Made by a program: the position numbers and the translations under genes. Positions 7,209 to 12,182 of a stretch of 12,182 nt of DNA are shown here, in pieces (within the stretch, counting starts at the first letter, position 1; every line of letters starts with the position of its first letter). Source of the stretch: JACQAI01 sp035507915 (GTDB taxonomy: Bacteria; Pseudomonadota; Alphaproteobacteria; Elsterales; Elsteraceae); NCBI GenBank assembly GCA_035507915.1, contig DATJNS010000445.1, forward strand, positions 1 through 12,182, written 5' to 3'. The notes beneath the pieces are model-generated. The model searched no databases, had not been told where the DNA came from, and was given only the letters and a program-made list of their open reading frames with translations.

Positions 7209-8585
7209 TCAGCTCTGCACGACGTATTTGGCGAGGATGTCGCCGAGGTGCTTGAGCGCCTTGTCGGCCGCCGCCTGGGGCGTCATCCCATCCTTCACGA
7301 TATCGGCAACGGCCAGGCCCCAGACCTGTTGCGCGTTGGCCTCGGCGTAGCCGGGATTGAACACCGGATAGTTGGGCACGATTGGGTTGATCATGCCGAT
7401 CGTGGCGTAGGCGGTGCGGTGCGGATCCTCCTTGAGCCAGAACGGGTCGTTCTTGACCAGATCCGGCATCGGCGGCAGCCAGCGACCGAGCCCGCTCTTC
7501 AGGTAGTTGTTCACGATGTCCGGCTGGATCACGTACTTGAGGAAGTCCTTGGCGACCGCCGCGTTCTTCGAGCCCTTGGGCACGAAGCAGCCGGCGACGC
7601 CGAACTGCGCGCGCATCGGCTGGCCGGCATTGTCGTTGCCCAAGGTCAGCGTCTGGACGTCGTCGTAATTGGCCTTGTCGTGGAACATCGCGACTTCGGT
7701 CGAGATGGTGCCGTCGAGATCCATGACGATCTGTTTGGCGTGGAACGCGTTGTTGTCGTCGGCGTCGTTCCAGCTCAACGCCCCCGGCGGCACGTAGCCC
7801 TCCTTGTAGGACGTCGAGATGTAGGTCAGCGACTTGATCACCGCTTCCTTGATCTGCGGGTCGTCGACGTGGGCCTTGCCGTCCTCGGTCAGGATGCCGT
7901 AGCCGCCGTTGGCGATCAGGAAGTGGTGGAAGGTGTTGTTGCCGTCGGCCGGCCCGGTGGTGGTCGGCTGCAGGCCGTGCACGTAGATGCCGCGGTTGGT
8001 CTCGCGCAGCTTCTTCTGCATCGGCTTGAAGAAGTCCCAGAACGCGTCCCAGGTCTTCGGCGCGTCCGACAGCTTGAAGCCGGCCTTCTCGACCAGCGAG
8101 TTCCAGACGTGGAACGGCAGCACGCCGATCTTGACCGGCACGTAGTAGCCGTGGCGCTGCTTGGACACGTTGTTGAAATACTGCGAGGCGCGCAGCGCCG
8201 CGGGATGGAAGTGCGCCTTCTGCGAGTCGATGACGTCGCTGACGTCCTCGAGCTTGTCGTTCCACGCGTTCTGCGGCACCACCGCATTGTCGGCGATGTC
8301 GTGGAACATGACGTCGGGCGCGTCGCCGCTGGTCAGGCCCGCGACGATCTTCTGCATCGCCGGCCCGAACGGGATCAGGCTGTAGTCGATCTTGTTGCCG
8401 CTGGCCTTCTCATAGTCCTGGACCATCTTCGTGAAGGAATCGTCCTCTTCCTTGACGAAGCCCTGGACCCACAGCACGCTCGCCGTCTTGGCCTGCGCGT
8501 TGGCGATGTACGGCCGCGCAAACGTCGACGCCGCGGCCACGACCGCGGATCCACGCAATACCGACCGCCGACTGAGTTGCACCAT
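7209..8585 (-). CDS. Extracellular solute-binding protein (family 1 type) with Tat signal
   Basis: A 458-residue periplasmic binding protein, first gene of the ABC operon, that should capture the substrate and deliver it to the permeases. The N-terminus 'SRRSVLRG' (residues 5-12) followed by a hydrophobic Ala/Val stretch is a twin-arginine signal; cleavage is likely after 'NAQA' near residue 32. The mature part begins 'KTASVLWVQGFVKEEDDSFTKMVQDYEKASGNKIDY', the usual opening beta-alpha-beta of family 1 sugar-binding proteins, and has 'GDAPDVMFHD' and a long aromatic-rich C-terminal lobe ('YPVFNPGYAEANAQQVWG'). The start at 8585 has AGGAGG 5 bases upstream and places the RR motif correctly. 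An upstream in-frame ATG at 8744 would bury the signal and is rejected. It is the only binding protein for two permease pairs. Substrate not identifiable; sugar, polyol or glycerophosphodiester-like compounds are typical. Confidence 0.92.
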   Translation of the reverse strand: MVQLSRRSVLRGSAVVAAASTFARPYIANAQAKTASVLWVQGFVKEEDDSFTKMVQDYEKASGNKIDYSLIPFGPAMQKIVAGLTSGDAPDVMFHDIADNAVVPQNAWNDKLEDVSDVIDSQKAHFHPAALRASQYFNNVSKQRHGYYVPVKIGVLPFHVWNSLVEKAGFKLSDAPKTWDAFWDFFKPMQKKLRETNRGIYVHGLQPTTTGPADGNNTFHHFLIANGGYGILTEDGKAHVDDPQIKEAVIKSLTYISTSYKEGYVPPGALSWNDADDNNAFHAKQIVMDLDGTISTEVAMFHDKANYDDVQTLTLGNDNAGQPMRAQFGVAGCFVPKGSKNAAVAKDFLKYVIQPDIVNNYLKSGLGRWLPPMPDLVKNDPFWLKEDPHRTAYATIGMINPIVPNYPVFNPGYAEANAQQVWGLAVADIVKDGMTPQAAADKALKHLGDILAKYVVQS

Positions 8586-8678
8586 GTCGGCCTCCTGCCC
8601 TGCTTTGCCTCGCCCGCCGTTCGCGGGACGTCTTTTCATTCTGGTTGTAGACGATAAGGTGAATTGAGCCGCGCGGCG

Positions 8679-8690
8679 GGTCAACCGGTT
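8679..8690 (-). promoter_or_regulatory. Possible LacI-type operator overlapping a -35 box of the ABC operon
   Basis: On the minus strand AACCGGTT (8690-8683) overlaps TTGACC (8684-8679), about 100 bases before the binding-protein start. AACCGGTT fits the AA-N-CG-N-TT core that many LacI/GalR-family repressors recognise, and such repressors commonly govern sugar ABC operons. The palindrome does not extend beyond 8 bases, and no clear -10 lies 16-18 bases downstream. This is a weak call based on pattern and context. No regulator gene is in the window. Confidence 0.25.
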
Positions 8691-8909
8691 TCGATGCCGC
8701 GGCCGGCGCGCGCCGGGGTCGGGCGACAGTGCTTGCTCATGCATGGCGCGCAGAACCTGCTGCGGCGCATGACCGAGCGTTGCGGCGCGCGGCGCGCGCC
8801 TGCGACAACATCGCGCGCCGCAGCCGACGCGGGAGCACCGGGAGATTGAGGCAGCAGCGCTGACGCTATTCTCACGCGTTTGCGCTGCCGCGCCAGGCCC
8901 GCGGTCCTT

Positions 8910-8940
8910 GATTCATTCTTGATCGCTCGATCAATGAATC
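8910..8940. repeat. Nested inverted repeats after the DUF3237 gene
   Basis: GATTCATT (8910-8917) pairs with AATGAATC (8933-8940), and inside it TTGATCG (8919-8925) pairs with CGATCAA (8928-8934) around a 2-base centre. It begins 7 bases past the DUF3237 stop on the minus strand. There is no T-run, so it may be a stem that protects the transcript end, a weak terminator, or a dimeric-regulator site. The half-sites TTGAT and ATCAA are 6 bases apart, not the 4 required by FNR-type regulators. Confidence 0.45.
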
Positions 8941-8947
8941 CGCGCGC

Positions 8948-9418
8948 TCAACGAACCAGGAAGACCGCGAGCTCGACCCGGTCGGGACGTCGGATGCCGC
9001 TTGCCAGGAACAGGTGCTGCGTGAGCCAGCGCAAATCCGGCGCCGCAGTCTCGAAGCGCGGCACGCTGCGGAAATAGATCAGGCCGGGGTCGACCGGCTC
9101 GCCGCGATTGAGCCGCTCCAGCGCCGCCGCCGGCCCGAAGCGGATCCCGGTGTTCTCGACATAGACGAGCGCGCCGTCCGCCGCCTCGATCACGTAGCGG
9201 GCATGCAGCTCGGCGAGCCCGCTCGGCCGCAGGATCTGGAAATCGGCACCGCCCGGGCGGATGCGGCCGGCCAGCCGCGGGCCGACGACGTCGCCGCCCA
9301 GGATGTCGACGACGCGGCGCACGCCCGTCCCGATGTCGCCGATCGCCAGCGGCGGGGCGACCCGCACCGCCAGGTCGAAGACGTGCTCCAGGTCGGGAGG
9401 CGGCATGACCGATGGCAT
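8948..9418 (-). CDS. DUF3237 family protein
   Basis: A 156-residue protein matching the DUF3237 pattern along its whole length: 'LEHVFDLAVRVAPPLAIGDIGTG' (10-32), 'GGDVVGPRLAGRIRPGGADFQILRPSGLAELHARYVIEAADGALVYVENTGIR' (41-93), 'YFRSVPRFETAAPDLRWLTQHLFLASG' (115-141). The fold is expected to be a beta barrel; the biochemical role of the family is unknown to me. There is no signal peptide, so it is cytoplasmic. The start at 9418 lies 2 bases after the hydrolase stop, with GGA about 10 bases upstream; an ATG at 9406 is the alternative. Tight spacing shows co-transcription with the putative lipoprotein hydrolase. A frame reading through both genes (up to 10324) is an out-of-frame extension. Confidence 0.85.
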   Translation of the reverse strand: MPSVMPPPDLEHVFDLAVRVAPPLAIGDIGTGVRRVVDILGGDVVGPRLAGRIRPGGADFQILRPSGLAELHARYVIEAADGALVYVENTGIRFGPAAALERLNRGEPVDPGLIYFRSVPRFETAAPDLRWLTQHLFLASGIRRPDRVELAVFLVR

Positions 9419-9420
9419 CG

Positions 9421-10275
9421 CTAGTCGTCCTGCGCTGCTGCCGTCTGAAGTACCATGATGCGTTCGACGATGCGGTCTACGGTGCGCGCCTCGACGCCGA
9501 GATAGCCGTGCGGCGATAGCCCCATGCAAGCTTCCGAGCGCGGCGGCGCGCCGCCCTCGATCATCAGGACCTCGACCTTGCGCGCATGGGTCAGCCCGCG
9601 CCGGATGGCTTCCACGCCCGACGCCGGCGTAACCACGCAATCGTCGTCGACGTGGCCGACCACGAGGGTCGGCACCGTGACGCGGCCGAGGCCGGCGGTG
9701 AAAACCGTCTCGGTCACGTTCTTGTTGATCAGGGTCACCGCCGAGGTCAGCAGCAGGCCGGCGATCTCGCCGTGGGTCAGGTGCGCGGCGGCGTTGGTCG
9801 CCGCGACCGAGCCCATGCTCTGGCCGCCGAGCCAGACCGGCGCGTCGCTCTGCGAGCGCATGTACGCGACGACGCGGCGCAGCACGTCGGCATAGCGCTC
9901 GGTCGAGCGCACGGTCCACAGCGGCGTCGAGGAATGCAGCACCGCGATCGCGAAGCCGTGCGCCAGCCAGGCCTCGCGCGTGCGCACCAGGAAGCTGCCG
10001 CCGCCGTAAACGATCCGGCCGCTGCCGTCGATCAGGACCCGGCCCTCGTTGCCGGTCAGCAGCACCAGCGCTGCCACCGGATGCTCCGGCTGGCGGTAGA
10101 GCACGCGCTGAACGCCGCCGTCCGGCAGCGGCAGGTCGACCACGCCGGATCCCGGCTGCGGCGGATCGAGCGGCGCGGCAGCCTGGCAGGCCCCGAGGAT
10201 GCCGGCCGTCACGGCGATCCGCGTCGCGATCGCGACGCGGCGTCTCATCGGGGGCGAAGAAATGGCGGCGCTCAT
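9421..10275 (-). CDS. Alpha/beta hydrolase, putative lipoprotein
   Basis: A 284-residue serine hydrolase of the alpha/beta fold. The N-terminus has a basic stretch (RRR, 11-13), a hydrophobic segment and a lipobox 'LGAC' at 27-30, so it is probably exported and lipid-anchored at Cys30. The nucleophile motif is GQSMG (151-155) with Ser153. The acid is likely one of Asp210-212 in 'VVGHVDDDCVV', after a typical 'VPTLVVGH' strand. The catalytic His is probably His256 in 'LSPHGYLG'. Substrate unknown; esterase or peptidase-like activity is possible. Cysteines at 213 and 250 flank the active-site loops and could form a disulfide in the periplasm. The start at 10275 has only a weak Shine-Dalgarno (GAGACGA). 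ATG 10248 is an alternative that still keeps the signal. It leads a two-gene unit with DUF3237. Confidence 0.82.
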   Translation of the reverse strand: MSAAISSPPMRRRVAIATRIAVTAGILGACQAAAPLDPPQPGSGVVDLPLPDGGVQRVLYRQPEHPVAALVLLTGNEGRVLIDGSGRIVYGGGSFLVRTREAWLAHGFAIAVLHSSTPLWTVRSTERYADVLRRVVAYMRSQSDAPVWLGGQSMGSVAATNAAAHLTHGEIAGLLLTSAVTLINKNVTETVFTAGLGRVTVPTLVVGHVDDDCVVTPASGVEAIRRGLTHARKVEVLMIEGGAPPRSEACMGLSPHGYLGVEARTVDRIVERIMVLQTAAAQDD

Positions 10276-10295
10276 TCGTCTCGATCGCTCGCGCC

Positions 10296-10301
10296 ACTAT
10301 A
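10296..10301 (-). promoter_or_regulatory. Possible -10 box for the hydrolase-DUF3237 unit
   Basis: TATAGT on the minus strand, 21 bases before the hydrolase start, matches the -10 consensus at 5 of 6 positions and is isolated in GC-rich sequence. The -35 region (TGTGGC, about 16 bases upstream) is poor, so an activator may be needed. The leader would be about 14 bases. Confidence 0.35.
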
Positions 10302-10342
10302 GCGGGATGCCTCGGCCGCCACATCCGGGCGCCCGCGCGATC

Positions 10343-10356
10343 TTGATCTGGATCAA
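10343..10356 (+). promoter_or_regulatory. FNR/FixK-type box (TTGATCTGGATCAA)
   Basis: A perfect TTGAT-N4-ATCAA palindrome, the consensus for FNR, FixK and Anr regulators that switch genes under low oxygen. Its centre (10349.5) is about 42 bases ahead of the start site implied by the -10-like TATTCT at 10380-10385, which is the class II activation position for this family. It lies 63 bases before the BON gene start and 67 bases upstream of the divergent hydrolase start, so it may affect both. Confidence 0.7.
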
Positions 10357-10379
10357 CGGGTAGCGGGGTCCGATGACCC

Positions 10380-10385
10380 TATTCT
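10380..10385 (+). promoter_or_regulatory. Putative -10 box of the BON gene promoter
   Basis: TATTCT at 10380-10385 would start transcription near 10391-10392 and give a leader of about 28 bases ending in GGAGG 6 bases before the BON start. No independent -35 is evident where the FNR/FixK-type box sits, as expected for an activator-dependent class II promoter. Confidence 0.45.
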
Positions 10386-10419
10386 ACCGCTGTGATCTCT
10401 CGGTTCGCGGAGGCGGTGC

Positions 10420-11070
10420 ATGATCAACGACAAGGAGCTCCGGCAGGACGTGCTGGACGAGCTCGAGTTCGAGCCCGGCGTCGACGCCGCGCATATCGGG
10501 GTCGCGGCGCGCGACGGCGTCGTGACCTTGACGGGACGCGTCACGAGCTACACCGAGAAGCTGGCCGCCGAAGCGGCGGCGCGCCGCGTCAAGGGCGTGC
10601 GCGGCATCGCCGAGGAGATCGAGGTCCACCTGCCCTCGGACAAGAAGCGCGGCGACGACGAGATCGCCGAGCGCGCGCTCAAGATCCTCGACTGGGTGTC
10701 GGTTGCCGCCGACCGCATCACCGTGAAAGTCGAGAAGGGCATCCTCACCCTCGCGGGCGAGGTCGACTGGCGCCACGAGAGGACCCACGCCGAGAGCGCC
10801 GTGCGGCGGCTCACCGGCGTCGTCGGGGTGATCAACCAGATCCATCTGCGACCGCAGCCGAATCCGGCGGACGTCAAGGAGGAGATCGTCAAAGCGTTCC
10901 GCCGCAGCGGCGAGCTGGAAGCCTCGTCGATCGACGTCGCAGTGGCCGACGGACGCGTCACCTTGACGGGCCACGCACGCGACTGGACCGAGCTCGACAC
11001 GGCCGAGCGCGCCGCCTGGTGCGTGCCCGGCGTCACGGAGGTGATCGACGAGATCGAGGTCGGGCCGTGA
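10420..11070 (+). CDS. Triple BON-domain protein
   Basis: A 216-residue protein made of three BON (bacterial OsmY and nodulation) domains, at about residues 5-71, 79-144 and 149-214. Each shows the domain signature: 'DGVVTLTGRV' (32-41), 'KGILTLAGEV' (106-115) and 'DGRVTLTGHA' (177-186), followed by a helix and 'V.GV..(V/I)...I.(V/L)'. BON domains are thought to bind phospholipid membranes or help stabilise the envelope under stress. Unlike OsmY, this protein has no signal peptide, so it appears cytoplasmic. The ATG at 10420 is preceded by GGAGG 6 bases upstream. An FNR/FixK-type box and a matching -10 place it under oxygen control by inference. It is followed 60 bases on by the first DGYHR gene. 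Its 3' end is repeated as a remnant at 11546-11620. Confidence 0.9.
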   Translation: MINDKELRQDVLDELEFEPGVDAAHIGVAARDGVVTLTGRVTSYTEKLAAEAAARRVKGVRGIAEEIEVHLPSDKKRGDDEIAERALKILDWVSVAADRITVKVEKGILTLAGEVDWRHERTHAESAVRRLTGVVGVINQIHLRPQPNPADVKEEIVKAFRRSGELEASSIDVAVADGRVTLTGHARDWTELDTAERAAWCVPGVTEVIDEIEVGP

Positions 11071-11130
11071 TGCATCCGCGTCGCCGTCCGATCCAGAACG
11101 TGCCCGCCCCCCGCAAGAGAGCGTGACCCG

Positions 11131-11511
11131 ATGAGCAAGAAGATCCCGTCCCGACCGATCCGCTGGCTCAAACGTCCCGAGGCGCACAACTATCCCGCGG
11201 CGGCGTCGTACCTCTCGTTGCACTATCCGCCGAAGGCGGTCGACCGGCTGGTCAAGCGGCTGAGGTCCGCGCGCATGAGCGCCTTCAAGGCCAAGGACAT
11301 CTTTCGTGCGAGCGGCCTGTCGCTGCTCGGCGTCAGCAACTGGCACGTCGCCAAGGACCAGCAGAAGATCATGAGCGGCAAAGAGCTGTCGCCGCTGCTC
11401 CTCATCGTCGATCGCGAGCACGGGCGGGTCGTCGTCGCCGACGGCTATCACCGGCTGTGCGCGGTCTACAGCTTCGACGAGGACGCGGAGATTCCCTGCC
11501 AGATCGCCTGA
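11131..11511 (+). CDS. DGYHR-motif protein, ParB/sulfiredoxin-like (copy 1)
   Basis: A 126-residue protein I recognise only as an uncharacterised family seen in rhizobia and relatives. Features are an N-terminal 'WLKRPEAHNYPAAASYL' (12-28), 'LVKRLRSA...FKAKDIFRASGLSLLGVSN.HV..D' (40-73), and a C-terminal 'LSPLLLIVDREHGRVVVADGYHRLCAVY' (85-112) followed by 'EDAEIPCQIA'. The strand-loop DGYHR at 104-108 resembles the phosphate-binding G-x-H-R of ParB/sulfiredoxin-fold proteins, some of which bind or hydrolyse nucleotides. The resemblance is by motif only. It sits 60 bases after the BON gene, probably on the same transcript; the Shine-Dalgarno is weak (GAGAG). No signal peptide or membrane segment. 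Confidence 0.82.
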   Translation: MSKKIPSRPIRWLKRPEAHNYPAAASYLSLHYPPKAVDRLVKRLRSARMSAFKAKDIFRASGLSLLGVSNWHVAKDQQKIMSGKELSPLLLIVDREHGRVVVADGYHRLCAVYSFDEDAEIPCQIA

Positions 11512-11545
11512 GCCGCCGCTCGGACCGAGGCCGGGCACGGGCGTG

Positions 11546-11620
11546 AGCACGGCCGCGCACGCCCCTTGCTGCATTTCGGGCGTCACGAGCGTTATCGATG
11601 AGATCACGGTCGGGCCGTGA
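11546..11620 (+). pseudogene. Remnant of BON gene 3' end
   Basis: In the frame ending at the TGA of 11618-11620 this stretch reads STAAHAPCCISGVTSVIDEITVGP. It aligns without gaps to the last 24 residues of the BON protein (DTAERAAWCVPGVTEVIDEIEVGP); the final 12 differ at only two positions. There is no start codon or upstream domain. It is a by-product of the tandem duplication and is not expected to be translated. A GVTSVIDEI stretch this intact suggests moderate age. Confidence 0.85.
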
Positions 11621-11680
11621 CCGCTCCGGGCGATGCGCGACCGGCGCGCGTGCCCGTCCCTTGCGACAGAGCGTGACCCG

Positions 11681-12076
11681 ATGAGCAAGAAACCCGCGAG
11701 CAGGAAAACCCCGTCCCAACCGATTCTCTGGCTCAAGCGCCCCGAGGCGCAGGACTATCCGGCGGCGGCGTCCTACCTCGCGCTGCTCTATCCGCCGAAG
11801 ACGGTCGCCCGCCTGGTCAAGCGGCTGAGATCCGCGCGCACGAGCGCCTTCAAGGCCAAGGACATCTTTCGTGCGAGCGGCCTGTCGCTGCTCGGCATCA
11901 GCAACTGGCACGTCGCCAAGGACCAGCAGAAGATCATGAGCGGCGAGAAGCTGTCGCCCCTGCTGCTCGTGATCGATCGCGACCACGGGCGGGTGATCGT
12001 CGCCGACGGCTATCACCGGCTGTGCGCGGTCTACAGCTTCGACGAGGACGCGGAGATTCCCTGCCGGATCGTGTGA
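11681..12076 (+). CDS. DGYHR-motif protein, ParB/sulfiredoxin-like (copy 2)
   Basis: A 131-residue paralogue of the protein at 11131-11511. From the shared Pro-Ile onward, 101 of 118 residues are identical. The invariant part includes 'FKAKDIFRASGLSLLG', 'NWHVAKDQQKIMSG' and 'VADGYHRLCAVYSFDEDAEIPC'. The N-terminus is 5 residues longer (MSKKPASRKTPSQPI against MSKKIPSRPI). Substitutions are mainly conservative and the frame is intact, which suggests both copies are under selection. The start at 11681 matches copy 1 in context; the frame is open 16 codons farther upstream (to 11633) through the spacer, but that is rejected. The gene ends 16 bases before a convergent gene's stop. Function unknown. 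Confidence 0.82.
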   Translation: MSKKPASRKTPSQPILWLKRPEAQDYPAAASYLALLYPPKTVARLVKRLRSARTSAFKAKDIFRASGLSLLGISNWHVAKDQQKIMSGEKLSPLLLVIDRDHGRVIVADGYHRLCAVYSFDEDAEIPCRIV

Positions 12077-12092
12077 GCCTCTTGTCGCCGCC

Positions 12093-12182
12093 TCACATCA
12101 TGCCGGGCAGCCAGAGCGCGATGGCCGGAAAGGCGATCAGGATCACGAGCCGCAGCAGGTCGGCGATCACGAACGGGATCAC
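12093..12182 (-). CDS. dctM: TRAP transporter large permease (DctM-like), C-terminal fragment (gene runs off window)
   Basis: The minus strand from the right edge encodes 29 residues and a TGA: VIPFVIADLLRLVILIAFPAIALWLPGMM. The pattern 'IPF..AD..R...L..FP...LWLP' is the characteristic end of the DctM large membrane subunit of TRAP transporters, which use an ion gradient and a periplasmic binding protein to import dicarboxylates and other organic acids. Only the last membrane helix is present, so substrate and the rest of the operon are not visible. It converges on the second DGYHR gene with a 16-base gap. Confidence 0.72.
   Translation of the reverse strand: MIPFVIADLLRLVILIAFPAIALWLPGMM

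Larger units (their letters stand above)
8586..8947. other. Intergenic region upstream of the ABC operon
   Basis: About 360 bases between the DUF3237 stop and the binding-protein start, both on the minus strand. The part near the operon should hold its promoter (see the entry at 8679-8690). The middle is strongly GC-rich, with CCGGCGC/GCGCCGG at 8703-8716 and an 11-base inverted repeat (8781-8791 with 8812-8822), possibly a GC hairpin without a T-run. A nested palindrome lies at 8910-8940. Short open frames here on both strands are Arg/Ala-rich with no family resemblance, and I see no gene. Confidence 0.55.
10996..12076 (+). repeat. Tandem duplication of a ~550-bp segment (BON gene tail plus DGYHR gene)
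   Basis: Two adjacent units. Unit 1 runs from about 10996 (inside the BON gene) to 11511; unit 2 runs from about 11546 to 12076. The BON stop codons (11070 and 11620) and the following ATGs (11131 and 11681) are each exactly 550 bases apart. Bases just before each ATG are the same (GCGTGACCCG). The protein products are about 86% identical over 118 aligned residues. The left boundary is blurred by divergence and the 11512-11545 stretch is only loosely alignable. The duplication is old enough for the BON fragment to have decayed. Confidence 0.85.

Noticed and set aside
3450..8657. Plus-strand open frames antisense to the ABC operon (for example 3450-4508, 5184-6524, 6428-7255, 7083-8657)
   Set aside because: All are mirror readings of the permease and binding-protein codons, rich in Arg, Asp, His and Gln, with no membrane segments or recognisable motifs.
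8781..8822. GC-rich inverted repeat (11-base arms) as a terminator
   Set aside because: No T-run on either strand, and CG-alternating sequence of this composition readily forms such repeats by chance.
8664..8875. Short open frames on both strands between the DUF3237 gene and the ABC operon
   Set aside because: Arg/Ala-rich, no ribosome-binding site, no similarity to any family I recognise.
8919..8934. TTGAT...ATCAA as a second FNR/FixK box
   Set aside because: The half-sites are 6 bases apart instead of 4, so the dimer geometry is wrong for that regulator family.
8948..10324. A 458-codon minus-strand frame fusing a long N-terminal region to DUF3237
   Set aside because: Above 9418 the frame runs out of phase through the alpha/beta hydrolase gene and encodes Arg/Gly/Ala-rich sequence; DUF3237 homology begins only near its own start.

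Overview
The window is high-GC bacterial DNA. Its small gene families suggest an alphaproteobacterium of the Rhizobiales or Rhodospirillales type: two DUF1127 proteins, a short 'YREQALECRRLA' protein, a Tat-exported sugar-binding protein, an FNR/FixK-type box, and a DGYHR protein family that I associate with rhizobia. Order and genus cannot be fixed from the sequence alone. No rRNA, tRNA, CRISPR array, insertion sequence or integrase was seen.

Layout. The left edge holds the 3' end of ftsH (1-519). It converges on a small DUF1127 gene (526-798, minus). A non-coding stretch of about 400 bp follows, then an NCS1-family nucleobase permease (1193-2638, plus). This converges on a second DUF1127 gene (2721-2990, minus) across a perfect hairpin terminator. 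Both DUF1127 genes carry the same 12-base element about 80 bases upstream of their start codons, so they are probably co-regulated. A 60-residue helical protein (3152-3334, minus) with a recognisable promoter follows.

The centre (3498-8585, minus) is a five-gene carbohydrate-type ABC transporter operon. It reads: Tat-exported solute-binding protein, MalF-like permease 1, MalG-like permease 1, MalF-like permease 2, MalG-like permease 2. The permease pair has been duplicated in tandem. Each pair keeps a 4-base stop/start overlap between F and G, and the two F proteins are both 305 residues long. No ATPase gene lies in the operon or elsewhere in the window, so the transporter must borrow one.

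Upstream on the minus strand sit a putative lipoprotein alpha/beta hydrolase (9421-10275) and, 2 bases behind it, a DUF3237 protein (8948-9418). A divergent intergenic region of 144 bp holds a perfect TTGAT-N4-ATCAA box. The box is placed about 42 bases ahead of the inferred start site for the plus-strand gene, a triple-BON-domain protein (10420-11070). This is the layout of an oxygen-responsive class II promoter.

The BON gene is followed by two tandem copies (11131-11511 and 11681-12076) of a gene for a ParB/sulfiredoxin-like 'DGYHR' protein. The duplication also copied the 3' end of the BON gene. A decayed in-frame BON tail remains at 11546-11620, with its stop codon and the following start codon exactly 550 bp from the originals. 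The right edge holds, on the minus strand, the last 29 codons of what looks like a TRAP transporter large permease (DctM).
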